Of a DNA stretch of 64,000 bases, positions 1 to 8,109 are shown in pieces. Under the pieces are notes generated by a model. The model made no database searches. It was not told the DNA's origin and saw nothing but the letters and a program-made list of their open reading frames with translations. The stretch spans positions 434,001 through 498,000 of the forward strand of contig NZ_BAABEO010000008.1 of NCBI RefSeq assembly GCF_039540195.1, written 5' to 3'. The number at the start of each line of letters is the position of its first letter. Within the stretch, counting starts at the first letter, position 1. The stretch is from Zafaria ginkgonis (GTDB lineage Bacteria > Actinomycetota > Actinomycetes > Actinomycetales > Micrococcaceae). The position numbers and the translations under genes were made by a program.

Positions 1-151
1 TCGCGCCGAGCGGGGTGCGGGAGAGCACGGACACGCCGGCGCGCTGGTGGGTCCCGAGGCGGCCGGCGAACCGGCGCTGCAGGTACCAGAGCAGCCCGAG
101 GACCGCCGCCAGCGAGACCGCGACGCGCAGGACCAGGAAGAGCGAGTCCAC
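1..151 (-). CDS. fliO: Flagellar biosynthesis protein FliO, N-terminal part (cut by window edge)
   Basis: Only the first 50 codons are inside the window. The GTG start lies immediately after the fliN stop (TAGGTG), so the two genes are translationally coupled. The visible peptide opens with a hydrophobic helix (about residues 3-24) followed by a basic stretch and the beginning of a small beta-rich domain, which is the FliO/FliZ layout. FliO assists assembly of the FliPQR core of the flagellar type III export gate in the membrane. Assignment rests on the helix plus its position after fliM-fliN; the rest of the gene is out of view. Confidence 0.8.
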   Translation of the reverse strand, partial: MDSLFLVLRVAVSLAAVLGLLWYLQRRFAGRLGTHQRAGVSVLSRTPLGA

Positions 152-874
152 CTAGGAGTGGTCCTCCGCCGAGTCAAGGATGCGGGTGATGCGGATGGCG
201 TAGTCCTGGTCGACGACGACGACCTCGCCGTGGGCGATCTTGCGGCCGTTGAGCAGCACGTCGGCCGGGGCGCCCGCGGAGCGGTCAAGCTCCACGATCT
301 TGCCCGGCTCCAGGTTCAGGACGTCGCGCACGCTCATGCGGGTGCGGCCGATCTCGACGGTCAGCTGCATTTCGACCGAGGAGATGCGGTTGAGGCCCGC
401 GGCGACGTCGACCGGGAAGTCCGTCGCCGCGGGGGTATTGGGGGCGGCCGCGGGGACCGCCGTGCTCACCGAGATGCCGAACCACGCGACGATGTTCCCG
501 AACGCGTCGCGCAGCGCATAGGTGGAAGCGTCGGCGGAGGCCATGAACAGGGCCGGGTCGGCCAGGTAGGACTCGCCCAGGACGCCGGTGCCGAAGCCGG
601 CGACGGCGGCCTCAAGCGTGCCGTGCAGGACGTCGCGCGGGGCGACCGTGCCGGTGGGGACGCCTGCCGCGGCGGCCAGCGCGGCGTCGTCGAGCACGCC
701 CAGCACCAGGTCCGCCGAGACGGTGCCGATGAAACCGGCGCCGACCCAGGTCGCGGCGGTGCCCAGGGGCATCTGCTCCGGCGCGGCGGACAGCGGGGTC
801 TGCGCGGGGTAGGCCGCGGCGGCCGCCTCGGCGGCGCGGGCGAGCTGTTCCTGCCGGGAACGGGGTTCGGTCAT
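152..874 (-). CDS. fliN: Flagellar motor switch protein FliN
   Basis: 240 aa. The ATG overlaps the fliM stop (ATGA). The last ~75 residues form a SpoA domain (VEIGRTRMSVRDVLNLEPG, then LLNGRKIAHGEVVVVDQDYAIRI), the C-ring forming fold of FliN. The first ~155 residues are an Ala-rich extension of the kind seen in long FliN/FliY proteins; whether it is a true CheC-like domain cannot be decided by eye. It would act at the cytoplasmic face of the basal body in rotor switching and export docking. The same reading frame stays open far upstream through fliM, so the start was chosen from the ATGA overlap. Confidence 0.9.
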   Translation of the reverse strand: MTEPRSRQEQLARAAEAAAAAYPAQTPLSAAPEQMPLGTAATWVGAGFIGTVSADLVLGVLDDAALAAAAGVPTGTVAPRDVLHGTLEAAVAGFGTGVLGESYLADPALFMASADASTYALRDAFGNIVAWFGISVSTAVPAAAPNTPAATDFPVDVAAGLNRISSVEMQLTVEIGRTRMSVRDVLNLEPGKIVELDRSAGAPADVLLNGRKIAHGEVVVVDQDYAIRITRILDSAEDHS

Positions 875-1728
875 CGGTTGTTCTCCTCGAGGGCGGTGAC
901 ATGGGCGGCCAGGCGGGAGCCGCTGGTGCCGACGGCGGCGCGGCCGATGGTGCGGCCGCCGACGGTGAGGTCGAAGGGGCGGTGGCGGGCGTGGTTGAGC
1001 GTAAGGACGTCGCCGACCTTCAGGCCCAGGATGTCCGCCGGGCGCACCGGCAGCGGTTCCAGGGACAGCGAGACGTCCATGGGGACGGCGGCGAGCTGGG
1101 CCTCCACCAGGTCGCGGGCGCCCTCGGCATCGGCCACCGGGTTGGCCGCGCCAAGCCGGGTCAGCAGCAGGTCCGCCGGGATGGCGACGGTGGCGCCGCC
1201 GGCGAGCGAGCCGACGCGCATGGTGAAGCCCGCGACGATCATCAGGTCGGTGATGGCGGCGGCCTGCGCGAACTGCGCGTTGTACTGGATGCCCTCCACG
1301 ACCAGCGGGCCGGTGATGAGGGAGCCGAGCGAGTAGCGCAGGTCCTCCAGGGTCTCCGCGGTGAGCCGGCTGACCAGGGTCGCTTCCAGTTGGGTGAGCT
1401 TGCGTTCGGGGACGGAGGCGGAGCGGCCCCCGAGCATCCGGGCGATCCAGTCCAGGGCGGAGGCGACCGGGAACTGCACCACGATCCGGGCGCCGTGGCC
1501 CTCGACCGAGCACAGCACCATGGCGGTCATGGACGGCATCTGGGCGACGTACTCGTCGTAGGTCTGCATCAGCACGTAGTCGCTGGTGACCAGGGCCTTG
1601 GCGCGGACCTTCGCGGTCAGCTGGGTGGACCACTGGCGGGCGAAGGTCTCGAAGCCCACTTCCAGGACGCGGCTGTGTTCGCGGGCCAGCGTGCTGGGCC
1701 GGTTGAAGTCGTAGGTTTCCACGGTCAT
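871..1728 (-). CDS. fliM: Flagellar motor switch protein FliM
   Basis: 285 aa, coupled to motB upstream and fliN downstream by 4-base ATGA overlaps. The N-terminus (YDFNRPSTLAREHSR, residues 6-20) matches the start of the FliM middle domain, and the last ~70 residues are a SpoA domain (ADILGLKVGDVLTLNH). It forms the C-ring of the rotor and sets rotation direction. Odd: the protein begins almost directly at the YDF-RP motif and lacks the EIDALL-type N-terminal peptide that binds CheY-P in well-studied FliM proteins. No fliL gene separates it from motB. Confidence 0.93.
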   Translation of the reverse strand: MTVETYDFNRPSTLAREHSRVLEVGFETFARQWSTQLTAKVRAKALVTSDYVLMQTYDEYVAQMPSMTAMVLCSVEGHGARIVVQFPVASALDWIARMLGGRSASVPERKLTQLEATLVSRLTAETLEDLRYSLGSLITGPLVVEGIQYNAQFAQAAAITDLMIVAGFTMRVGSLAGGATVAIPADLLLTRLGAANPVADAEGARDLVEAQLAAVPMDVSLSLEPLPVRPADILGLKVGDVLTLNHARHRPFDLTVGGRTIGRAAVGTSGSRLAAHVTALEENNR

Positions 1729-2510
1729 TTGTGCTCGTCCGCCTGCGCGTCGTTGGTGTCGGTGGTTCCCTCGGCGGCACCGGCCGGCGTTTCCCCGGTG
1801 TCCCCGGACAGGACCACGATGTCCACGCGGCGGTTCAGGCTCAGGGACTTGCTGTCCTTGCCGTCGGTGAGGGGCTGGGCGTCGCCGAAGCCGGTGGCGC
1901 TGATCTCCGCCGCGGAAACGCCGTCGCGCTCCACCAGGTGGCGCAAGACCGTCACCGCGCGGGCCGCGGAGAGGTCCCAGTTGGTTTCGTAGGGTGCCGC
2001 CGTGGTGCGGTAGTCGGCGTGGCCCTCGATGGAGAGCTCCCGGCCCGCCGCGGCCAGCTCCGGCCCAACCGCGCCGAGCACCTTGCGGGCCTTGGCGGTG
2101 AGCTGGTCGCTGTTGGTCTTGAAGTAGGTTTCCGAGCCCACCAGGCGCACGGTCAGCCCGTTGGGGCCCATCTGGAGGTCCACGGCCTCGTCCATCCCCT
2201 CACGTTCCAGGGCCTGCTCCAGGTGCTGGCGCAGCACGTTCAGGTCGGTGGGGGCGTCGACCTCGGATTCCCGATCCTCCACCACCACCGCGGCGGCGGT
2301 CCGGGTTCCATCCTCCACCGTGCCGAAGCCCTGCGCGAGGGAACTCTTGAGCGCCTCGTACTTGCTCCGATCGATCGAGGACATGGCGAACAGCACGATG
2401 AACAGGCACATCAGCACGGTGACCATGTCCATGTAGGAGGCCATCCAGCGGTCCTGGCCGGACCCGTGGCCGCCCCCTCCGTGCTTCTTGGCCGCGCCCC
2501 GGCGGCTCAT
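1725..2510 (-). CDS. motB: Flagellar stator protein MotB
   Basis: 261 aa. A Gly/His-rich cytoplasmic N-terminus is followed by one membrane helix (about residues 22-45, RWMASYMDMVTVLMCLFIVL) whose Asp in YMDMV is the expected proton-binding residue. A C-terminal OmpA-like peptidoglycan-binding domain (about 120-235; IEGHADYRT, NWDLSAARA, NRRVDIVV) follows. With MotA it forms the proton-driven stator. Its start overlaps the motA stop by 4 bases and its stop overlaps the fliM start, so motA-motB-fliM-fliN read as one coupled unit. Confidence 0.95.
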   Translation of the reverse strand: MSRRGAAKKHGGGGHGSGQDRWMASYMDMVTVLMCLFIVLFAMSSIDRSKYEALKSSLAQGFGTVEDGTRTAAAVVVEDRESEVDAPTDLNVLRQHLEQALEREGMDEAVDLQMGPNGLTVRLVGSETYFKTNSDQLTAKARKVLGAVGPELAAAGRELSIEGHADYRTTAAPYETNWDLSAARAVTVLRHLVERDGVSAAEISATGFGDAQPLTDGKDSKSLSLNRRVDIVVLSGDTGETPAGAAEGTTDTNDAQADEHK

Positions 2511-3274
2511 GCCGCTTCCGCCGGCAGGCGGTGCTTGGGGACCATGGCCTTGAGACGGTCCTCCAGCAGGGCCGGCTGGCTGCCGTCAAGGATGGCTAGG
2601 GAGCCCTCCATGACCAGCACCATCTCCTCGGTCTCCAGGGCGCAGATGCGCTCCATGCGGGCAGCGATCGGCAGCCAGACGAAGTTGGAGGTGAGCAGGC
2701 CCCACAGGGTGGCGACGAATGCCGCGGCGATCATCGGCCCCAAGTGGTCGGGTTCGGACAGGTTCTCCAGCACGTGCGTCAGCGAGACGACGGTGCCGAT
2801 GATGCCGATGGTCGGGGCGTAGCCGCCCATGCTGCTGAAGAGGCCGGCCCCGGCCGCATCGGCGCGCTCGCGGGTGCCGATCTCCTCCTCGAGGATGGTG
2901 CGCAGTTCGTCGCCGGGCACGCCGTCGACGATGCCCTGCAGGGCGGTGCGCTCGAACCGGTCCGTGGTGTTCGCCAGCGTCGCGTCGAGGGCGAGCAGGC
3001 CCTCGGCGCGGGCGGTGCGGGCCAGTCCGACGAGGCGCTCGATCGTCTCGGCCGGCGGCGGCACCTTGCCCATGAAGGTGCGCGGCAGCAGCTTGACGCC
3101 GTGCAGGGCGTCCCGCCAGGTGGTGCTGGCCAGCCCCACGGCGATGGTGGCCCCGACCACCAGCACGATCGGCGCCGGCAGCAGCAGCGAACTGAGGTGG
3201 GCGCCTTCCATGAAGACCATGGCCACGACGGAGCCGAAGGCGAGCAGGAGCCCGATGATCAGCAAGGGATCCAT
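2507..3274 (-). CDS. motA: Flagellar stator protein MotA
   Basis: 255 aa, four predicted membrane helices (near residues 3-20, 32-50, 145-165 and 180-200) with a large cytoplasmic loop between helices 2 and 3. PTIGIIGTVVSLTHVLENL followed by AAAFVATLWGLLTSN is the conserved MotA/ExbB-type pore region. It couples proton flow to torque together with MotB. It starts 3 bases after the flbD stop and overlaps motB, so it belongs to the flbD-motA-motB-fliM-fliN-fliO operon read from the sigma-28-type promoter upstream of flbD. Confidence 0.95.
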   Translation of the reverse strand: MDPLLIIGLLLAFGSVVAMVFMEGAHLSSLLLPAPIVLVVGATIAVGLASTTWRDALHGVKLLPRTFMGKVPPPAETIERLVGLARTARAEGLLALDATLANTTDRFERTALQGIVDGVPGDELRTILEEEIGTRERADAAGAGLFSSMGGYAPTIGIIGTVVSLTHVLENLSEPDHLGPMIAAAFVATLWGLLTSNFVWLPIAARMERICALETEEMVLVMEGSLAILDGSQPALLEDRLKAMVPKHRLPAEAA

Positions 3275-3277
3275 GCC

Positions 3278-3613
3278 TTAGCGTCCAATCTTTTCAAGGT
3301 CCGGCTCGCGGGTGTCCAGCTTGTGGGAGTCCGGCTGTGCGGGATCCGGCCGTGCAGGGTCCACCTGAGCAGGGTTCGGCTCTTCCAGGATGGGGCCCGC
3401 TGCGGGAGGAGCCTCCGGGCGGCCCGCGGCGAGCCGCAGGACCCGGGCCTTGGCCTGGTCGATCAGGCCGATGACCTCGGCCATGCTTTCGCGGACCACC
3501 AGGCGCTTGCCGTCGATGAGCACCAGCGTGGTGTCCGGATTCTCGTGGATGCGTTCGACGAGTTCGGCGTTGACGGCGGCGGGCCGGCCGTTCAGCGTGG
3601 TCACAACGATCAC
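3278..3613 (-). CDS. flbD: Flagellar FlbD family protein
   Basis: 111 aa. The first ~65 residues are the FlbD family core (MIVVTTLNGRPAAVNAELVE, then TTLVLIDGKRLVVRESMAEV), a small protein of unclear role usually found just before motA in Gram-positive flagellar operons. The last ~45 residues are a low-complexity Pro/Asp/Ala tail with repeated PDPAQ/VDPAR units, absent from the usual ~70 aa family members. It is the first gene of the motor operon and lies 51 bases downstream of a sigma-28-type promoter. Confidence 0.88.
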   Translation of the reverse strand: MIVVTTLNGRPAAVNAELVERIHENPDTTLVLIDGKRLVVRESMAEVIGLIDQAKARVLRLAAGRPEAPPAAGPILEEPNPAQVDPARPDPAQPDSHKLDTREPDLEKIGR

Positions 3614-3663
3614 CAGTGGCTTCCTTCCGCCGATAGTGCACGGCCTGGTGCCGTTACGGCCTG

Positions 3664-3690
3664 CTATCGGCAGTCACTCCCGCCCCGTTA
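3664..3690 (-). promoter_or_regulatory. Sigma-28 (FliA) type promoter of flbD-motAB-fliMNO
   Basis: On the minus strand the sequence reads TAAC, 15 bases, GCCGATAG, against the FliA/WhiG consensus TAAA-N15-GCCGATAA. It ends 51 bases before the flbD start and points at it. The same pattern with the same spacing occurs before fliC, nlpC and flgN. Confidence 0.75.
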
Positions 3691-3740
3691 GCACCCGCTC
3701 CCCCACTTTCTTTCCGCCAACGCTTGCCGCTCCTCCCCCG

Positions 3741-3803
3741 CGTTTCGCCAAGGGTTGATGCTGGGTTTGGGGCCCAAACCCAGCATCAACCCTTGGCGAA
3801 ACG
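3741..3803. repeat. Perfect 63-bp intergenic palindrome (family A, copy 1)
   Basis: Two 31-base arms that pair without a mismatch around a single central base. The arm begins CGTTTCGCCAAGGGTTGATG and continues through CTGGGTTTGGG. Related copies lie near 11021 and 32071, all between genes. It sits between the flbD promoter and the RNase J terminator, so it could end transcription in both directions or be a repetitive element; it has no T-run. Confidence 0.9.
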
Positions 3804-3863
3804 GGAGTGGGGGGCGGGAACCGTCGTCGAAAAGGTGCCGCGGACGAAAAGGCGCCCCCGGCG

Positions 3864-3908
3864 AAACGGCACGACGCCGGCACCCAAGGTGCCGGCGTCG
3901 TGCCGTTT
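3864..3908. terminator. Hairpin terminator downstream of RNase J
   Basis: Stem of about 20 pairs (AACGGCACGACGCCGGCACC with its complement), three-base loop around 3886, starting 35 bases after the rnj stop. The T-run is weak (GTTT), so it may work together with the palindrome at 3741. Confidence 0.75.
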
Positions 3909-3942
3909 GTGTGTGGTCCCGCTCGCGCGCGGGTGCTTTGGC

Positions 3943-5622
3943 CTAGGCCTCGACGATGATGACCGTGACCACCGGCTTGCGCCGCAGCGCGCGGTCCGAC
4001 CAGCGCACCAGCGCCTCGGAGATGGCGCGTTCGGCCTGCGGCCCGGTCTTCTCCCGCTTGAGCCCGGCCAGGGTCTTTTCCACGACGCCGGTGGCCTTCT
4101 CCAGTTCGGCCGTGGTGGGGCTGAAGCCGACGGGGAAGAACTCGGGGTCCTCCTCCAGCTGTCCGCTCTCCGGGTTCACGATCGCCAGGACGGTGATCGC
4201 GCCGTCCTCGGCTAGGCGGATGCGGTCCTGCAGGGATTCCTCCGTGGCGGCGCCGGCCACCAGGTTCTCCACGTAGACGTAGTTCGCTTGGACGTAGCCG
4301 GAAACGCGCGCCACGCCGTCCTTGAGGTCGATCGTGGTGCCGTCCTCGACGATGAGGGTCTGCTTGGGGTCCACTCCGGTGCGGACCGCGAGCTCCGCGT
4401 TGGCCTTGAGGTGGCGGTACTCGCCGTGCACCGGCAGGACGTTGCGCGGGCGCACCAGGTTGTAGCAGTACACCAGCTCGCCGGCGGAGGCGTGGCCGGA
4501 GACGTGGACCTTGGCGTTGCCCTTGTGCACCACGTTGGCGCCGAGCTTGGTGAGGTCGTTGATGAGCCGGTAGATCGAGGTCTCGTTGCCCGGGACCAGC
4601 GAGCTGGCCAGCAGCACGGTGTCCCCGTCCCGGAGGTCGATCTGGTGGTCGCCGCTGGCCATGCGCGCCAGCGCGGCCATGGGTTCGCCCTGCGAGCCGG
4701 TGCAGATGAACACGGCCTTCGACGGCGGCAGCTTCTCCAGTTCCTTGAAGTCCACCAGCATGCCGCGCGGAATCTTCAGGTAGCCGAGCTCGCGCGCGGT
4801 GCCCATGTTGCGGACCATCGACCGGCCCACGAACGCGATCTTGCGCCCGTACTTGTGGGCGGCGTCAATGATCTGCTGGATGCGGTGCACGTGGCTGGCG
4901 AAGCTGGAGACCACGATCTTCTGCGGAGAGGTCCGCATGACGGTGTCGATCGCCGGGTACAGCTCCTCCTCGGAGGCCATGAACCCGGGAACCTCGGCGT
5001 TGGTGGAGTCGGGCAGGAACAGGTCCACGCCCTCCTCGCCGAGCCGCGCGAAGCCGGCCAGGTCGGTGATCCGGCGGTCCAGGGGGAACTGGTCCATCTT
5101 GAAGTCACCGGTCTGCAGCACCATGCCCGCGGGCGTGCGGATGGCCACGGCGAGGCTGTCCGGGATGGAGTGGTTGACGGCCAGGAATTCGAGGTCGAAC
5201 GGGCCCAGCTTCCTGCGGTCACCCTCCCGCACGTGCACCATCTTGGCGGTGATGCGGTGTTCCTGGAGCTTGGTCTTGACGAACGCGAGCGTGAGCTTCG
5301 CGGAGATCACGGGGATGTCCGCCCGCTCCTTGAGCAGGTACGGCACGCCGCCGATGTGGTCCTCGTGACCGTGCGTGAGGACCAGGCCGACGACGTCGTC
5401 GAGGCGGTCGCGGATGGCGGAGAAGTCCGGAAGGATCAGGTCCACGCCCGGGTGGTGCTCCTCCGGGAAGAGCACGCCGCAGTCCACGATCAGCAGCTTG
5501 CCGGCGTACTCGTAGACGGTCATGTTGCGGCCGATTTCGCCGAGGCCGCCCAGCGGGACGATGCGCAAGGCCCCCTTCGGCAGTGCGGGCGGTGTGGGGC
5601 GGCGGTGGGTGGTCAATGGCAT
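3943..5622 (-). CDS. rnj: Ribonuclease J
   Basis: 559 aa, normal RNase J length. It carries the metallo-beta-lactamase zinc motif THGHEDHIGG near residue 85, the beta-CASP region, and the C-terminal HGEYRHLKANAELA and SGHASAGEL motifs typical of RNase J. It is a 5'-3' exo/endoribonuclease for mRNA decay and rRNA maturation in the cytoplasm. The start chosen (MPLTTHRRPTPP) matches the usual short basic lead before GALRIVPLGGLGEIGRN; the frame is open another 39 codons upstream without a better site. Odd context: a housekeeping gene inside the flagellar locus. Confidence 0.95.
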   Translation of the reverse strand: MPLTTHRRPTPPALPKGALRIVPLGGLGEIGRNMTVYEYAGKLLIVDCGVLFPEEHHPGVDLILPDFSAIRDRLDDVVGLVLTHGHEDHIGGVPYLLKERADIPVISAKLTLAFVKTKLQEHRITAKMVHVREGDRRKLGPFDLEFLAVNHSIPDSLAVAIRTPAGMVLQTGDFKMDQFPLDRRITDLAGFARLGEEGVDLFLPDSTNAEVPGFMASEEELYPAIDTVMRTSPQKIVVSSFASHVHRIQQIIDAAHKYGRKIAFVGRSMVRNMGTARELGYLKIPRGMLVDFKELEKLPPSKAVFICTGSQGEPMAALARMASGDHQIDLRDGDTVLLASSLVPGNETSIYRLINDLTKLGANVVHKGNAKVHVSGHASAGELVYCYNLVRPRNVLPVHGEYRHLKANAELAVRTGVDPKQTLIVEDGTTIDLKDGVARVSGYVQANYVYVENLVAGAATEESLQDRIRLAEDGAITVLAIVNPESGQLEEDPEFFPVGFSPTTAELEKATGVVEKTLAGLKREKTGPQAERAISEALVRWSDRALRRKPVVTVIIVEA

Positions 5623-5837
5623 CCAATCTCTAGCGGGTACTCCAAATGCGGGGCAATCATGGGCGGAAACGCCCGAAACCGGATTGCCGGCGGTGAAATC
5701 TTCGGGGGCCGAGTGGCCCGGCGGCCTGCCCCGCAGCAAAACGGCGGGACGGCATACTCACCCTTGACTTTACCACCGCGCGGGGCCCGCATCCGGGGCC
5801 AGCGCCGGGACCGGCCGCAGCCGGGTGCCAAGCGGCG

Positions 5838-6359
5838 CTAGGATCCGCTGCCCTCCAGCGCGCGCAGGTACCTGCGGGTGATGACGTGCTGGACCCGGCG
5901 GCTGATGGGCGCAGCGGCCTTGGACCACCAGAGGGCGGGGTTGGAGAAGGCGGTGATGACGAATTCAACGGTGTCGTCGTCGTGCCACTGCAGGCAAAAC
6001 CGTTCCTCGCCCCGCTCCGGGTGGCCGGGCAGCGTGCCGTAGGCGAACCCCTGGCGGCGGGGTTCGTCGATGACGTACACCACCCGGCAGCCGAATTCCA
6101 GGGACAGCCGTCCGGGGCCGAGGCGCAGCGCCACCGACGTCCCCGGCACCGCGCGGGGGGCCGCGGCGGGAACGCCGATCCCGGCCGCGCGGTGCATCTG
6201 CCAGGTCAGCAGCCGTTCGGCCGCCGCACGGAACAGCTCCTCGCCGCTGCCCAGGACGCGGCGCTCCACGAACGTCGCGTATCCGCCCGGAAGCGGTCCC
6301 CGCGTGGCGCCGACCTCGGCATAGGTCAGTTCGCGGTCTTCCAGGGGCTGATGCGGCAT
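5838..6359 (-). CDS. DUF1990 family protein
   Basis: 173 aa, no signal peptide or membrane helix. The pattern LTYAEVGATRG near the N-terminus, GSGEELFRAAAERLLTWQMHR, GRLSLEFGCRVVYVIDEPRRQGFAYGTLPGHPE-GEERF and FSNPALWW is that of DUF1990, a family of unknown function with a START-like fold in some members. It starts 9 bases after the flgE stop on the same strand, so it may be read through from the flagellar operon, although nothing in it suggests a flagellar role. Confidence 0.85.
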   Translation of the reverse strand: MPHQPLEDRELTYAEVGATRGPLPGGYATFVERRVLGSGEELFRAAAERLLTWQMHRAAGIGVPAAAPRAVPGTSVALRLGPGRLSLEFGCRVVYVIDEPRRQGFAYGTLPGHPERGEERFCLQWHDDDTVEFVITAFSNPALWWSKAAAPISRRVQHVITRRYLRALEGSGS

Positions 6360-6368
6360 GCGGAAATG

Positions 6369-7541
6369 CTAGCGCTTCAGGTTGGTCAGTTCCTGGAGGA
6401 TGTCGTCGCTGGTGGTGATCATGCGCGCGTTGGCCTGGAAGCCGCGCTGCGCCACGATCAGGTTGGTGAACTCCTGGGACAGGTCCACGTTGGACATCTC
6501 CAGGAAGCCGGAGGCCAGCGTGGCGGCGCCGTTGGCGCCCGGCTCCACGAGGCTCGCGGCGCCGGAGGTCCCGGAGGCCCGGTAGAGCGAATCCCCGGCC
6601 TTCTCCAGGCCGCCGGGGTTGGCGAAGTCGGCCAGAGCGATGCGCCCCACGGCCAGCCGCGCGCCGTTGCTGTACGCGGCGGTGACGGTCCCGTCCGGGC
6701 CGATCGAGAAGGACTCCATCAGGCCGGAGGCGCGCCCGTCCTGGGAGGTCAGGCCGGCGGTGTTCAGGCCGGAGTAGCCGGTGATCGCGGACAGGTCCAC
6801 GGTGGCGCCGCCGACGGTCAGCGGGGTGGCCCCGGTCTGCGCGCCGTTGGTGAAGGCCAGGCTTCCGGTGGCGGTGTTACCGGCGCCGTCGTCGGCCGCG
6901 ACGTCCCAGCCGGCGGCGGTGCGGGTGAATTCCAGGGAGAAGTTGCGGGCGTTGCCGGCCGCGTCGTACACGGTGATCTCGGTGCTGCGCACGGTGCCGA
7001 CGGCGGCGTCGGAGGGGAGGTTCCCGGTGGCGCCGAGGGCGCTGGTCGCGGCGGCCGGGCTGGCCGTGGAGTTGACGACGTCCAGGGTGCCCAACGAGGC
7101 GGTGGTGTCCACCACGCCGTTGGCGGCCGGCCAGCCCTGCAGCAGCGCTCCGCCGGAGGTCTTCAGGCGGCCCTGGTCGTCGATCTCGAACCCGCCGGCA
7201 CGGGTGTAGTACTGCTGGCCTCCCTGGGAAACCACGAAGTACCCGTCGCCGCCGATCATCACGTCGGTGCCCTTCCCGGTGGCCTGCAGGGAGCCCTGGG
7301 TGGTGTTCGTGGCGATGGCGGCGACCTGGACGCCCAGGCCCACCTGGGCCGGGTTGGTGCCGCCGGCCTGCGCGTCGCCCGCGGTGGCGTCCGCGGTCAT
7401 CTGGGACAGCGTGTCCTGGAAGACCACCGAGGAGGACTTGAAGCCGGTGGTGTTGACGTTGGCGATGTTGTTGCCGGTGACGTCGAGCATGGTCTGGTGC
7501 GAGCGCAGGCCGCTGATGCCGGAGTACAGGGAACGAAGCAT
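6369..7541 (-). CDS. flgE: Flagellar hook protein FlgE
   Basis: 390 aa. The N-terminal axial-protein motif LRSLYSGISGLRSHQTMLD-GNNIANVNTTGFK and the C-terminal helix (LTNLIVAQRGFQANARMITTSDDILQELTNL) are the coiled-coil ends shared by rod/hook proteins. The beta-rich middle and position directly after flgD point to the hook subunit rather than FlgG. It is exported by the flagellar type III system, so it has no signal peptide. Probably cotranscribed with nlpC-fliK-flgD. Confidence 0.93.
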   Translation of the reverse strand: MLRSLYSGISGLRSHQTMLDVTGNNIANVNTTGFKSSSVVFQDTLSQMTADATAGDAQAGGTNPAQVGLGVQVAAIATNTTQGSLQATGKGTDVMIGGDGYFVVSQGGQQYYTRAGGFEIDDQGRLKTSGGALLQGWPAANGVVDTTASLGTLDVVNSTASPAAATSALGATGNLPSDAAVGTVRSTEITVYDAAGNARNFSLEFTRTAAGWDVAADDGAGNTATGSLAFTNGAQTGATPLTVGGATVDLSAITGYSGLNTAGLTSQDGRASGLMESFSIGPDGTVTAAYSNGARLAVGRIALADFANPGGLEKAGDSLYRASGTSGAASLVEPGANGAATLASGFLEMSNVDLSQEFTNLIVAQRGFQANARMITTSDDILQELTNLKR

Positions 7542-7576
7542 GGCGTTGACCTTTCGGGGCTGGGAAGTGAGGGCTG

Positions 7577-8014
7577 TTAGGCGGTGGTTCCGCCGGAGCC
7601 CGGGGCGCGGGCCCCGGTGAGCTCCGACAGGGCGACGTCGGTGCCGTCCACCGAAACGGTCGGGGTTTCCCCACCGAAGGAGACGGAGTCCACGATTCCG
7701 GAACGGCTCTTCCCGGAGTCATCCATCCAGGTGACGAGCGCGCCGATCAGCTGGGACGCCTGGGTGCTCTGCTGCGAGGAGAGCAGCCCCTCGACGCCGG
7801 ACGCCAGCTTGGTGAGGCTTTCCATCATGGCCAGCTGCGTGGTCTGGGCGACCATGTCGGTGGTGTCCATCGGCGAGCTCGGGTCCTGGTTCCGCAGTTG
7901 GGTGACCAGCAGTTGCATGAAGACCTCGCTGTCCATGGTCTGTTTGACCTCGCGGGCGGGACTGGTCCCGGCCAGCGTCGCCCCGGATGCGGAGGCGATG
8001 GCTTCGATCGACAT
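7577..8014 (-). CDS. flgD: Flagellar hook capping protein FlgD
   Basis: 145 aa, a short FlgD of the actinobacterial type. The conserved N-terminal segment VFMQLLVTQLRNQDPSSPMDTTDMVAQTTQLAMMESL (in two blocks) is diagnostic. The C-terminus has only a small beta-rich piece instead of the larger capping domain of enterobacterial FlgD. It caps the growing hook during FlgE polymerisation. Located between fliK and flgE, the usual order. Confidence 0.93.
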   Translation of the reverse strand: MSIEAIASASGATLAGTSPAREVKQTMDSEVFMQLLVTQLRNQDPSSPMDTTDMVAQTTQLAMMESLTKLASGVEGLLSSQQSTQASQLIGALVTWMDDSGKSRSGIVDSVSFGGETPTVSVDGTDVALSELTGARAPGSGGTTA

Positions 8015-8109
8015 GTTTTCTCCCTGGCGGTTTGGCGTGCTTGTGCTGGTCTATCGGTTCCTTGGCGCGCCGCGTAAGCAGGCCGGCCTCTGAATGACGG
8101 GCGGACGCC

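Noticed and set aside
47..1336. Long plus-strand open frame opposite fliN/fliM
   Set aside because: It mirrors minus-strand flagellar genes with clear motifs; low-complexity Gly/Arg/Asp composition is the usual high-GC antisense artefact.
152..1780. Reading fliN as a 542-aa protein from an upstream start
   Set aside because: The extra part overlaps fliM out of frame and is Pro/Arg-rich noise; the ATGA overlap at 874 gives a normal FliN.
3629..3636. Plus-strand GCCGATAG as another sigma-28 -10 element
   Set aside because: No TAAA-like element 15 bases upstream and no suitable plus-strand gene downstream.
3741..3803. CRISPR repeat or attachment site
   Set aside because: The copies are single palindromes at distant intergenic sites, not regularly spaced repeats, and there is no integrase or cas gene.
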